DNA of 64,000 nucleotides from Ruegeria pomeroyi DSS-3. Its GTDB lineage: Bacteria > Pseudomonadota > Alphaproteobacteria > Rhodobacterales > Rhodobacteraceae. The notes below the pieces were generated by a model that saw only the letters and a list, made by a program, of their open reading frames with translations, did no database searches and was not told the origin of the DNA. Position numbers and translations under genes: made by a program. This document shows, piece after piece, positions 25,100-34,068 of the stretch (positions within the stretch are counted from its first letter, which is position 1; each line of letters opens with the position of its first letter). The stretch is taken from contig NC_006569.1 of the NCBI RefSeq assembly GCF_000011965.2, positions 310,001 to 374,000 on the forward strand. Direction: 5' to 3'.

Positions 25100-25789
25100 A
25101 TGCAGATCGCAAAACCGGTCGGGCGCAATGCCTCGGCCCTGAAATACGATATACTGTCGGCGCTGGCGGTGCATGCCCTGGCCGGTGACAAGCATCGCCA
25201 ACGGCTGATCCTGCGGCTTTCGGCGCTGATCACCACCCGGTACAACTGGCAACGTAACGAGCTGTCCATGGGCCGGGACGAGATCGCGCGGCTGTGGTCG
25301 GTGGACGAACGCACCGTGAAACGCGAAATGGCGCGGCTGCGCACGCTGGGCTGGGTCACGGTGAAACGTCCCGGGGTGCGAGGCCGGGTCAGCGTCTATG
25401 AGCTCGATCTGAAACAGATGCTGCTGGACACGCGCACCAGCTGGGCGGTGATCGGCCCCGATTTCGAGGCACGGCTGGACGAGACGCCGCAAGCCGAAAC
25501 GGCGGGCAATGTGGTGCCGTTGCATGTGCCGCCTCCGCTTGGCGAGAGCAGTGACGATCCGGTCTGGGCGCAGGTGCAGGCCGCGCTCTACGGGCGCGAC
25601 CCCGAGCTTTGGTCGAGCTGGTTCCAGCATCTCAGCGAAGTCGAGCGCGGCGGCGGGCGCGCGGTGCTGATGGCGCCCAGCCGGTTCATGGCCGATTACA
25701 TCGCCGCTCAGTGGAGCGGGCGGCTGCTGGCCGCCTATTCGCGCATCGACCCCTCGATCCGGTCGATCCGGATCGAGGCGGCGGGGTAG
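25100..25789 (+). CDS. DnaA-like plasmid replication initiator
   Basis: Replication protein of 229 residues with two parts. Residues about 12-108 form a winged-helix initiator domain (RYNWQRNELSMGRDEIARLW, SVDERTVKREMARLRTLGWV). After a linker, residues 154-220 resemble domain I of DnaA (VWAQVQAALYGRDPELWSSW, then APSRFMADYIAAQWSGRLL). It lacks the DnaA AAA+ ATPase. This is the architecture of the DnaA-like replicases of Roseobacter extrachromosomal elements. ATG 25100 is preferred because the upstream 32 in-frame codons are low-complexity and lie over the presumed leader. It is divergent from parAB with the origin between. Confidence 0.82.
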   Translation: MQIAKPVGRNASALKYDILSALAVHALAGDKHRQRLILRLSALITTRYNWQRNELSMGRDEIARLWSVDERTVKREMARLRTLGWVTVKRPGVRGRVSVYELDLKQMLLDTRTSWAVIGPDFEARLDETPQAETAGNVVPLHVPPPLGESSDDPVWAQVQAALYGRDPELWSSWFQHLSEVERGGGRAVLMAPSRFMADYIAAQWSGRLLAAYSRIDPSIRSIRIEAAG

Positions 25790-25829
25790 GGGGGCAGCGA
25801 GGACGCCCGCAGGGCGGAGGAGCGGGCGC

Positions 25830-28127
25830 CTAGCGTTTGCGCAGCGCGTCCTGAAGCGCCGCCCCCAGCGCGCCAGAGCCACCACCGCCCTTGGGGCCCG
25901 ATTGCATCGGCCCGCGCGGGCTGCGGTCCCGGGGACCACCCGAGCGTGCCGGCTTCTCCTGCCGGGCCGAGGCGCCGCCATCCTTGCGCATGCTCAGCCC
26001 GATCCGCTTGCGCGGCACATCGATCTCGGTCACCGTGACCTTGATCACCTGGCCGGTCTTGACCACCTCATGCGGGTCCTTGACGAACCGGTCGGCCAGC
26101 TGGCTGACATGTACCAGCCCGTCCTGATGCACCCCGATATCGACAAAGGCGCCAAAGGCCGCGACATTGGTCACGGTGCCTTCCAGCACCATGCCCGGGC
26201 GCAGGTCGGTGATGTCCTCGACCCCGTCGGCAAAAGAGGCGGTCACGAAACTGGGGCGCGGGTCGCGGCCGGGCTTTTCCAGTTCGGCCAGAATGTCGCG
26301 CACGGTGGGCAGGCCGAAGCTTTCGGTCACGAACTGTTCCGCCCGCAGACCTTTCAAAGCGCCCTCATGCCCCATGATCTGACGGATATCGCGGCCACAG
26401 GCGCCGACGATGCGGCGGGCGACCTCATAGGCCTCAGGGTGCACGGCTGAGGCGTCGAGCGGTTCCTTGCCGTCGCGGATGCGCAGGAAGCCTGCGCATT
26501 GCTCGAACGCGCGGGGCCCGAGGCGGGCCACCTTGAGCAGGTCGCGCCGCGCGGCAAACGCGCCGTTCATGTCGCGATGGGCGACAATGGCCTCGGCCAG
26601 ACCCGGCCCCAGCCCCGAGACATGCGCCAGCAGCGGCGCCGAGGCGGTGTTGAGGTCGACCCCGACCGCGTTCACCACATCCTCGATCACCGCCTCCAGC
26701 ATCTGGCCCAGCCGGTGCTGGTCGACATCGTGCTGATACTGGCCGACCCCGATGCTTTTGGGTTCGATCTTAACCAGTTCGGCCAGCGGGTCCTGCAGCC
26801 GCCGGGCGATCGACACCGCGCCGCGCAAGCTGACGTCGAGCCCCGGGAATTCGCGCGCCGCCAGTTCCGAGGCGGAATAGACCGAGGCGCCGGCCTCGCT
26901 CACCACCACCTTGGTGGGGGCCTTCACCGAACTCGGCAGCAGTTTCAGCGTGTCGGCCACCATCCGTTCGGTCTCGCGGCTGGCGGTGCCATTGCCGATG
27001 GCGATCAGCTCGATGCCGTGCTGGGCGATCAGCCGCGCGATGCTGGCCTGCGCCCCGCGCAGGTCGTTCTTGGGCTGGAACGGATAGAGCGTGTCGGTCG
27101 CCACCAGCTTGCCGGTGGCATCGACCACCGCTGCCTTGACCCCGGTGCGGATGCCGGGATCAAGCCCCAGCGTGGGCCGCGCCCCGGCCGGGGCGGCAAA
27201 GAGCAAGTCCTTGAGATTGCGGGCAAAGACCTGGATCGCCTCTTCCTGCGCGCGGGCCCGCAGATCGCCCATCAGGTCGACCATCATCGACAGCGACAGT
27301 TTCACCCGCCAGGTCCAGCCGGCCACCTTGCGCAGCCACGCGTCTCCGGGGCCGGACCCACGGGTTTCCAGCCGCGAGGCCACCATGGTTTCGGCGCGCG
27401 CCGCGCCCTCGGCATCGGGGGCGATATCCAGCGTCACGACGCCCTCTTTCTGGGCGCGCAGCATGGCCAGCGCCCGGTGCGACGGTGTGGTGGCCCATTT
27501 CTCGGAATGGGCGAAATAGTCAGAGAACTTGGCGCCCGCCTGTTCCTGCCCTTCGATCACCTTGGCGCTCAGCATCGCCTCGCGGTGCAGAAAGGCGCGC
27601 AGCTCGCCCAGCAGGGTTGCATCCTCGGTCAGGCGCTCGGCCACGATATCGCGAGCCCCGTTCAGCGCGTCCTTGGTCGTGGGCACCCCCTCGGAGAGAT
27701 AGGCCTGGGCCAGCGTCTCGGGCTCGGCTTTGCGGTCGGCCAGTATGGCCTCGGCCAGCGGTTCCAGCCCGTTCTCGCGGGCGATCATCGCCTTGGTGCG
27801 GCGCTTGGGCTTGTAGGGCAGATAGATATCTTCGAGCTGCGCCTTGGTCTCGGCCCGGGCGATCATCAGCGACAACTCGTCGGTCAGCTTGCCCTGATCG
27901 CGGATCGACCCCAGGATCGTCTCGCGCCGCGCCTCAAGCTCGCGCAGATAGGTTAGCCGGTCGGCCAGCGTGCGCAATTGGGTGTCGTCCAGCCCCCCGG
28001 TCGCCTCTTTGCGGTAGCGGGCGACAAAGGGCACGGTGGCGCCTTCGTCCAGCAGCTTGACCGCGGCATCCACCTGTTCGGGGCGGGCATTGATTTCGGC
28101 GGCGATGGTGCGGGCGATACGGTCCAA
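25830..28127 (-). CDS. tex: Tex-family S1 RNA-binding transcription accessory protein
   Basis: Conserved nucleic-acid-binding protein of 765 residues. Domains in order are an N-terminal helical Tex domain ([22 protein letters not shown]), a YqgF/RNase H-like domain ([19 protein letters not shown]), helix-hairpin-helix repeats ([17 protein letters not shown] to [18 protein letters not shown]), and a C-terminal S1 domain ([38 protein letters not shown]). The basic Gly/Arg-rich tail (about 715-765) is a common extension. Tex is generally a chromosomal housekeeping gene, which matters for how the neighbouring replication module is read. Confidence 0.95.
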   Translation of the reverse strand: MDRIARTIAAEINARPEQVDAAVKLLDEGATVPFVARYRKEATGGLDDTQLRTLADRLTYLRELEARRETILGSIRDQGKLTDELSLMIARAETKAQLEDIYLPYKPKRRTKAMIARENGLEPLAEAILADRKAEPETLAQAYLSEGVPTTKDALNGARDIVAERLTEDATLLGELRAFLHREAMLSAKVIEGQEQAGAKFSDYFAHSEKWATTPSHRALAMLRAQKEGVVTLDIAPDAEGAARAETMVASRLETRGSGPGDAWLRKVAGWTWRVKLSLSMMVDLMGDLRARAQEEAIQVFARNLKDLLFAAPAGARPTLGLDPGIRTGVKAAVVDATGKLVATDTLYPFQPKNDLRGAQASIARLIAQHGIELIAIGNGTASRETERMVADTLKLLPSSVKAPTKVVVSEAGASVYSASELAAREFPGLDVSLRGAVSIARRLQDPLAELVKIEPKSIGVGQYQHDVDQHRLGQMLEAVIEDVVNAVGVDLNTASAPLLAHVSGLGPGLAEAIVAHRDMNGAFAARRDLLKVARLGPRAFEQCAGFLRIRDGKEPLDASAVHPEAYEVARRIVGACGRDIRQIMGHEGALKGLRAEQFVTESFGLPTVRDILAELEKPGRDPRPSFVTASFADGVEDITDLRPGMVLEGTVTNVAAFGAFVDIGVHQDGLVHVSQLADRFVKDPHEVVKTGQVIKVTVTEIDVPRKRIGLSMRKDGGASARQEKPARSGGPRDRSPRGPMQSGPKGGGGSGALGAALQDALRKR

Positions 28128-28500
28128 GAAGAATTCTCCCAGATAGGTTGGAGATCCTATCTAGCCAGCGGGGCAGGGGAGGGGAAGGGGGAGTGGTGTA
28201 CGCTTAAGCGGGCCGGTTGGGGTATATGTTGATCGGGCCGCGTGGATGCGGAGAATGTCGGCATTGAGCCCTACCTGTGAATTGGTATTTTTCACTGCGC
28301 GCGCTCGCAGCAATAGAATTGCTGCAGGAGCAAAGTATTTTCTTGAGGCAAGTTTGTCCAAAGCAGACATAACCGACACTACGTATTGTCTTAAAACAAT
28401 CCCACCAATTTCGCAGACCAGAAGTTGCAGCAAACGCTTTGTTGCATAGAAGACCGGATAGCCGTCACCTCTCGAAAGGTCGCCCTGCGAGACGCAAAAT
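28128..28500. other. Gene-poor, lower-GC gap with a possible IS end
   Basis: No convincing gene is seen in this 373-bp stretch. Its base composition is visibly more AT-rich than its neighbours. GCTTTGTTGCATAGAAGAC near 28437 resembles the terminal repeats of IS5-group elements as I recall them, so part of the gap may be an insertion-sequence end; no transposase remains. Confidence 0.35.
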
Positions 28501-29977
28501 TCACCGGGGCGCCGCGTGGGTGCCGGCCAGTCGGCCAAAGACAGACCCGTTGATCAGCCCAGTGCCGCCGGGGTAGTTGAAGAAGAACACGCCGCCGACC
28601 AGTTCGCCCGCAGCAAAGAGGCCAGGGATTGGGGAAAGGCCATTGTCGAGCACTTGCGCAGTGTCGGGGTCGATACGCAATCCGCCAAAAGTAAAGGTGA
28701 TGCCGCAGCCAACCTGATAGGCCTCGAACGGGCCGTCATCGATCCTGTTGGCCCAATTTGATTTCGGAACCGAAAGACCTTTGGTGGCGCGCCCGTCCTT
28801 GACGTTGGGGTCAAACGGTGTGTCCGTGTCGACAGCGGCGTTATAGGCCTTGATCTCATCCAGGAACCCTTGCGGATCAACCCCTTCGAGTTTCTCCGCC
28901 AGAGCCTCGATCGTCGGCGCGGTGACCTTGGTCACCCGTTTTATCCGATACTCGTCGCGCAGGATATGCGTGACCTTGCTGTCGAAGATCTGCCAGGCGA
29001 ACTGGTCGGGCTGGTTCAGGATGATGCGGCCATACTTGGCGTAGGTGTAGTTGCGAAAATCCGCGCCCTCGTCAACGAAACGCCGCCCCGTTGCATTCAC
29101 CATGATGCCCCAGGGATAGGAGTGTTTCTGGAACCCGTCGCCCACGTCCAGGTCGCCGAACTCGGGCGCGTTATAGTCCCCAGCCTACGGCGTGACATCC
29201 AGACCAGTTGCCGTAGGTCGACGCGCCGATATCCATCGCCATCTTGATACCTTCGCCGGTGTTGAAACGCGAGCCACGCACCCGCGCCATTTCCCAGCCG
29301 GGACCAAGATAGCGGGTGCGCATTTCGGGGCTGGCCTGAAAACCGCCCGCCGCGACGACAACGGACTTGGCACCAAGCTCTTCGATATGGCCCTTGTGGC
29401 GGACCTTGACGCCGGTCACCGCATGGCCATCGGTCAGCAGTTCGATTGCACGTGTGTCATAGCGGATCTTGACTCCGCTTTCGCGGGCGATCTTGGTGTG
29501 GGCGTCTACCAAACCTTCGCCGCCACCCCAGGATTCCAGGGTTAACCCGCCCCAGAACTTGAAGCGGCCATCGACTTTGAAGGCCTGACGTCCATAGATC
29601 GGCAGGAACCGAATGCCCTTGTCACGCATCCAGTGCATCGTGTCGCGTGATGAGCGCACAAGACGCTCACACAGCGCCGGGTCGGTGCGGTATCGGGTGA
29701 CCCGGAACATGTCGTCAAAAAACTGTTCTTCGGTGTAGGTCCCGAAATCAGTGATCGCGATCTGATCTTCCGACAGGTCGGGACAAAGCGCGCGTATATC
29801 GTCCACGCCGTCATAGGCGAAGCGAATGGCCCCGGCAGTATAGCGCGAGTTGCCACCGTTTTCTGCCTCGGGCGCGCATTCCAGCATCAATACGCTCGCG
29901 CCCTTTTCGCGGGCCTCATGGGCGGCGCAAAATGCAGCGTTTCCGGCGCCAATGATAATGGTGTCCCAGATGCTCAT
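28501..29977 (-). pseudogene. FAD-dependent dehydrogenase (tricarballylate dehydrogenase/TcuA-like), split by a frameshift
   Basis: One flavoprotein of the fumarate-reductase/succinate-dehydrogenase flavoprotein family is split in two frames. The first part starts at ATG 29977 (MSIWDTIIIGAGNAAFCAAHEAREKG) with the FAD motif and runs to ASTYGNWSGCHAVGWGL-stop. The second part continues in the next frame with GDGFQKHSYPWGIMVNATGRRFVDEGADFRNYT and ends with LFAAGELVGGVFFFNYPGGTGLINGSVFGRLAG. A single extra base in the C-run 29178-29181 explains it: removing one C restores GWDYNAPEFGDLD and joins both halves. It is the last gene of the MttB operon; its start overlaps the ThDP-enzyme stop. Either a true null allele or a homopolymer sequencing error. 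Confidence 0.85.
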
Positions 29978-31653
29978 GCCTTTGCCTCTTTTTGCGGTGC
30001 CTTGAACAGGTCCTTGCGCAGCGTCATCAGCGCGCCGGGGTCGATCTTGGCTTGAATAACAGTGGTTTGCCCTGAGGCGATGGCCTCTTGCAGGGCGGAG
30101 CCCATGCCCCCGGGCCCGTCGACCCAGATGCCCTTGCCACCGCAGAGCTCCGCGAATTTGTCGAAACGCGGACTCTCGATTTCTGCGCCCAGCAGACGCC
30201 CGCCGTAAAACTCTTGCTGATAGGCTTTCTCGGCGCCCCATGCCTCGTTGTCCAAGACCACGATGGTAATCGGAAGCTTGTGTGAAATGGCGGTTTGAAT
30301 TTCGATCATTGTATAGCCAACGGCGCCATCGCCCATGATCGCAACAACCGGACGCTCAGGGGCCGCGGCCTTGGCGCCGATCGCGGCGGCCAGCCCGAAA
30401 CCGACCAGACCAAAGTCAAGCGGGGTGATCAGCGACATCGGAGCGTAATGGGCCAAACGATCCGCGGCTTGCAGGCAGGTATTGCCGGTATCGAGTGTAA
30501 CGATGGCGTCCTCGGGCAGCGTATTGCGTAGCTCGCCCAAGGCGCGGCGGGGGTGCATGGGGAGCGTTTCGACCAAAGCCTCTTCGGCCCGTTCTGCCAA
30601 GAGGCTGTCCATATCCGCCCTGAAGCGTTCACGCCACGCATCGCAATTCGGTCTCTCGCCTGCCTCGGTCAGCGCCTCGGCCGTCAGGCGTGCATCGCCC
30701 TGGGCCGCGATTTCGGCCGGGAAATACCGACCGACGGCCGCGCCTTCGACATCAACATGCGCGATGCGGGTCTCTGCGCCTACGTAATCGTTGGAATGGA
30801 AGGTTGAGTTGAAGCCAAGCCGCGCGCCAAGCACGACCATCACATCTGCCTCTTTCGTCAGGCGGCTGGCTACGCGGTTGCCGCGTGGTCCGGCTTGTCC
30901 GGCAAACCAGGGATGGCCGTGGCGCATCACATCGGCATGGCCGGTCGAGGCCACAACGGGCACTTCCAGAGTTTCGGCCAGCGCGGTCAGCGCATCGCGG
31001 CCCGCACCCCATTTGAAACCACCCCCGGCAAAGATCACCGGGCGTACGGCCCCGGCCAGCAACGCGGCAATGGCGCTAACGTCGGCAGGCGCGGCAGGAC
31101 CCGGACGAGCAAGCGCAAGCGGTTTGGGATAAATGGCAGGGATCTCTTCGGCAAAGAGGTCGCGCGGGACGTGCAGTACAACGGGGCCACGGCGACCCGT
31201 GTTGGCCAGACGGATGGCATCTTCAAGCATCGGGGCCAGTCGCGACGGGTCGGTTACCATTACCGAGCGTTTGCAGATCGGTGCAAACAAAGCGACCTGA
31301 TCAACCTCCTGAAAGGTGTCCTTGGCCTGATCCGCGCGGGTGATCGCGCCTGCAATGACAACCATCGGTGAATAGGCAAGGTGCGCTTCGGCCACGGCGG
31401 TGACGATGTTCACCACACCCGGACCTGCCTGCGCGCCCAGCACAACTCCGGGTTTGCCTGTCATGCGCGCCCAGGCATCGGCCATATGACCTGCGGCACG
31501 CTCATCCCGCGCACCGACATAGGCGATCTCTCTGCCCTTATGCATCGCGTCGTAAAGTTCGAGCATCGAGCCGCCCAAAAGGCCGAACACAGTGTCGATC
31601 CCGTTGGCCTTCAAGACGCGGTAGACGGCCTCGCCGCCGTTGATATGTGTCAT
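29974..31653 (-). CDS. Thiamine-diphosphate-dependent enzyme (acetolactate synthase-like)
   Basis: ThDP enzyme of 559 residues with the three domains of the acetohydroxyacid synthase/benzoylformate decarboxylase superfamily. The catalytic Glu51 is in GARDERAAGHMADAWARMTG, the central FAD/regulatory-like domain is at about 190-330, and the cofactor motif is GDGAVGYTMIEIQTAISHKLPITIVVLDNEAWG. It may decarboxylate or carboligate a 2-oxo acid. The sequence lacks the stretches I know as typical of sulfoacetaldehyde acetyltransferase, and biosynthetic acetolactate synthase is unlikely with no small subunit nearby. It overlaps the FAD dehydrogenase start by 4 bp and follows the DMGDH-like gene by 3 bp, so it belongs to the same operon. 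Confidence 0.82.
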   Translation of the reverse strand: MTHINGGEAVYRVLKANGIDTVFGLLGGSMLELYDAMHKGREIAYVGARDERAAGHMADAWARMTGKPGVVLGAQAGPGVVNIVTAVAEAHLAYSPMVVIAGAITRADQAKDTFQEVDQVALFAPICKRSVMVTDPSRLAPMLEDAIRLANTGRRGPVVLHVPRDLFAEEIPAIYPKPLALARPGPAAPADVSAIAALLAGAVRPVIFAGGGFKWGAGRDALTALAETLEVPVVASTGHADVMRHGHPWFAGQAGPRGNRVASRLTKEADVMVVLGARLGFNSTFHSNDYVGAETRIAHVDVEGAAVGRYFPAEIAAQGDARLTAEALTEAGERPNCDAWRERFRADMDSLLAERAEEALVETLPMHPRRALGELRNTLPEDAIVTLDTGNTCLQAADRLAHYAPMSLITPLDFGLVGFGLAAAIGAKAAAPERPVVAIMGDGAVGYTMIEIQTAISHKLPITIVVLDNEAWGAEKAYQQEFYGGRLLGAEIESPRFDKFAELCGGKGIWVDGPGGMGSALQEAIASGQTTVIQAKIDPGALMTLRKDLFKAPQKEAKA

Positions 31654-31656
31654 GTC

Positions 31657-34068
31657 TTAGTCCTCAGCTTTTGGGCGCAGGTTGTCGGGATCAAACAATG
31701 GCGCGTCATGAATTGTCACCGGATAGGTTTCATTCAAAATCCGGACTGCAATATCCGCTCGTGGCGTCCCCTTCCTTACAAAGAGCCAGCCGAGCGATTT
31801 GCCTAACGTGTAGCCATAACCGCCCGAAGTGGTCAGGCCGACGATCTGGTCTCTGAAAAAGACCGGCTCGCCGCCATGAATATCGATGTCATCGCTCTGG
31901 AGTTCCGCATAAAAGAGTTCCCATTCGGGATCGCGCTGCAGCAGCGCTTCTTTTCCTATGAAGTCGCGGCCTTCGGTGACCACAAAACGCTCCAGCCCGA
32001 CGTCGAACGGCCCGATATCAGTCGTCAGTTCACCGCTGGCGCGATAGGCTTTCTCCATGCGCATCCCGTTAAAGGCATAAGAGCCCAGATCGGTCAGCCC
32101 GTGTGCCGAGCCCACATCGAACAGCGCGTCATAAAGTTCAGGGATCCGGTTCAGCAGGGCGTGTAACTCCCAGCCCAACTCGCCGACGAAGGACACGCGC
32201 AACGCATAGCATGGCACACCGGCGACGGTGATTTCCTGTCCTGAAAGCCACGGGAAGGCGGCATTGGACAGATCGGCATCGGTCAGTTCGGACAAAATGC
32301 GCCGGGAAGCAGGGCCGGACATCGCCAGCATCCCCCAATCGGCGCTGCGATTGACCATCTGCACGTCTTCACCGGGCCGTATATGGGATTTGATCCAGGC
32401 AAAATCCGGATTGGCACGGGTAATAGGGGAGCCGGTAAAATACCGGTTCTCATTGATCCGCCAAATGGTGATCTCGGTCTCGAACCGGCCCTTTTCTGTC
32501 AGCAAGTGATTGAGGCTCATCCGCCCATCCTTGTGCGGGATGCGGTTCGCTGACAGGCGATTGAGCAGTTTGCCCGCATCCGTCCCGGTGATCTCGAATT
32601 GGGCGAATGCGCAAAGGTCGATCACACCGGCCGTCGCGCGGGTGGCCTGCGCCTCGGCCAACGCATTTTCATGCCAGGATTGATGGCCCCAGCCGATTTG
32701 CTCAACTTCACCGACATCCCCAAAATAACGAGGACGTTCCCAACCGGCGATTTCACCAAATACGGCCCCTTTGGCAGCCAGCCGATCATACAGCTGATGG
32801 CGGTTCAGCGGGCGCAAACTGTGGAACTGTTTTCCCGGACAGGGCGTGTCATGGCGGCGCATGAACTCGTCCTTGGTGCGTTCGACGATGTAGTGATCCG
32901 ATGCGAAATCGCCATAGCGGCGGGGGTCCAACGACCGCGTGTTGATCGAGGTTTCGCCATGCACCATCCAGTCGGCCAGCACCTTGCCCGCGCCACCACC
33001 CCACGCAAGGCCGATGGAAGACCCGCAAGACAGCCAGACATTCGGCGCACCGGACGGGCCAACCAGCATACCGCCATCCGGCGTGTGGGTGATCGCGCCG
33101 CGCACCACGCGTTTGATCCCAAGCTCGGCCAGGATCGGCATCTTGTCGAAGGCGATCATCAGGAAATCGCCAATCGAGTCATAATCCGCCTCAAACAACT
33201 CGTTCTCGGCGGCCCATGGCGCGCCTTTCGGCATTTCCCAGACGGTCGGGCAGACATGGCCCTCGTAAATGCCAATCAGGCCGGATTTTTGTTCCTGCCG
33301 GATATAGCCGCCAAAAGCGTTGTCCCGCATCACCGGCAGTTCGGGGCGTCCTTCGAATTCGGGCACCCTGTCGGTGACAAGATAGTGATGCAGGCAAGAG
33401 ACCGAGGGAATCTTGAGCCCGAACCATTCACCGACCTGATTGGCGTAGGATCCGGCAGCAATCACGACATGTTCGGCCAACACGTCGCCCTTTTCGGTTC
33501 TGAGACACCACATGTCACCCTTGCGACTGGCCCCCAGCACCTGATTGCGCCGCTCGATTTTCGCCCCGCGTGCACGGGTGGCGGCGGCCAGGGCCATAGT
33601 CACGCCGGACGGGTCGATATGCCCGTCCTCATAGGTTTGTACGGCGGCCTTGACGTTGTCGACCTTGTAGAAAGGATTACCTTTTGCGACTTCATCCGGC
33701 CCAACCAGATCCATCGGCAGGTCCAGCAATCTGCCGACGCCCATGATCGACTTCATCCAGTCGACTTCGTCATCGGTTGTGGCAATGCGGAAGCCGCCGA
33801 CCTCGTGCCAGCCAATAGACTGCCCGGTTTCCTTCTCGACCCGTTTGTAGGTCTCGATCGAGGTCTTGTTGATCCAGCCCGCAATGCGGCTGCCCACCGC
33901 ATGGGCAATCTGCCCGGCGGCATGCCATGTGGAGCCACTGGTCAGTTCGGCCTTTTCAAACAGGATCGTGTCGGTCCATCCGTTTTCGGCCAGTTGAAAC
34001 TGGGCTGCGACACCCATGATACCGCCGCCAATAATCGCGACGCGGGTGACGCGCGTTGTATCCGACAT
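31657..34068 (-). CDS. Dimethylglycine/sarcosine dehydrogenase-like flavoprotein with GcvT domain (copy 1)
   Basis: FAD and folate-type amine demethylase of 803 residues. The N-terminal DAO domain starts VAIIGGGIMGVAAQFQLAENG; GSTWHAAGQ places the likely covalent-flavin His at residue 49. The FAD domain extends to about 400. An aminomethyltransferase (GcvT) fold follows (about 430-795), including MSLNHLLTEKGRFETEITIWR, VSFVGELGWELH and IGKEALLQRDPEW. Such proteins oxidise an N-methyl group and pass the carbon to tetrahydrofolate. It overlaps the second paralogue by 1 bp. The presence of two diverged copies suggests successive removal of two methyl groups; the actual substrate is unknown. Confidence 0.88.
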   Translation of the reverse strand: MSDTTRVTRVAIIGGGIMGVAAQFQLAENGWTDTILFEKAELTSGSTWHAAGQIAHAVGSRIAGWINKTSIETYKRVEKETGQSIGWHEVGGFRIATTDDEVDWMKSIMGVGRLLDLPMDLVGPDEVAKGNPFYKVDNVKAAVQTYEDGHIDPSGVTMALAAATRARGAKIERRNQVLGASRKGDMWCLRTEKGDVLAEHVVIAAGSYANQVGEWFGLKIPSVSCLHHYLVTDRVPEFEGRPELPVMRDNAFGGYIRQEQKSGLIGIYEGHVCPTVWEMPKGAPWAAENELFEADYDSIGDFLMIAFDKMPILAELGIKRVVRGAITHTPDGGMLVGPSGAPNVWLSCGSSIGLAWGGGAGKVLADWMVHGETSINTRSLDPRRYGDFASDHYIVERTKDEFMRRHDTPCPGKQFHSLRPLNRHQLYDRLAAKGAVFGEIAGWERPRYFGDVGEVEQIGWGHQSWHENALAEAQATRATAGVIDLCAFAQFEITGTDAGKLLNRLSANRIPHKDGRMSLNHLLTEKGRFETEITIWRINENRYFTGSPITRANPDFAWIKSHIRPGEDVQMVNRSADWGMLAMSGPASRRILSELTDADLSNAAFPWLSGQEITVAGVPCYALRVSFVGELGWELHALLNRIPELYDALFDVGSAHGLTDLGSYAFNGMRMEKAYRASGELTTDIGPFDVGLERFVVTEGRDFIGKEALLQRDPEWELFYAELQSDDIDIHGGEPVFFRDQIVGLTTSGGYGYTLGKSLGWLFVRKGTPRADIAVRILNETYPVTIHDAPLFDPDNLRPKAED

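Noticed and set aside
26499..27956. A 485-codon frame antisense to tex
   Set aside because: tex is a complete, highly conserved protein on the other strand; the antisense frame has no recognisable domain.
28128..28500. A 125-codon minus-strand frame (28161-28538) as a gene
   Set aside because: It overlaps the end of the FAD dehydrogenase gene, ends in a low-complexity Pro/Leu run and matches nothing I recognise; an IS end is the more likely content.
29974..31653. Reading the MttB cluster as a taurine-betaine pathway with sulfoacetaldehyde acetyltransferase (Xsc)
   Set aside because: The class-III aminotransferase fits, but the ThDP enzyme lacks the sequence stretches I know as typical of Xsc and is shorter, so the idea is kept only as one substrate to test.
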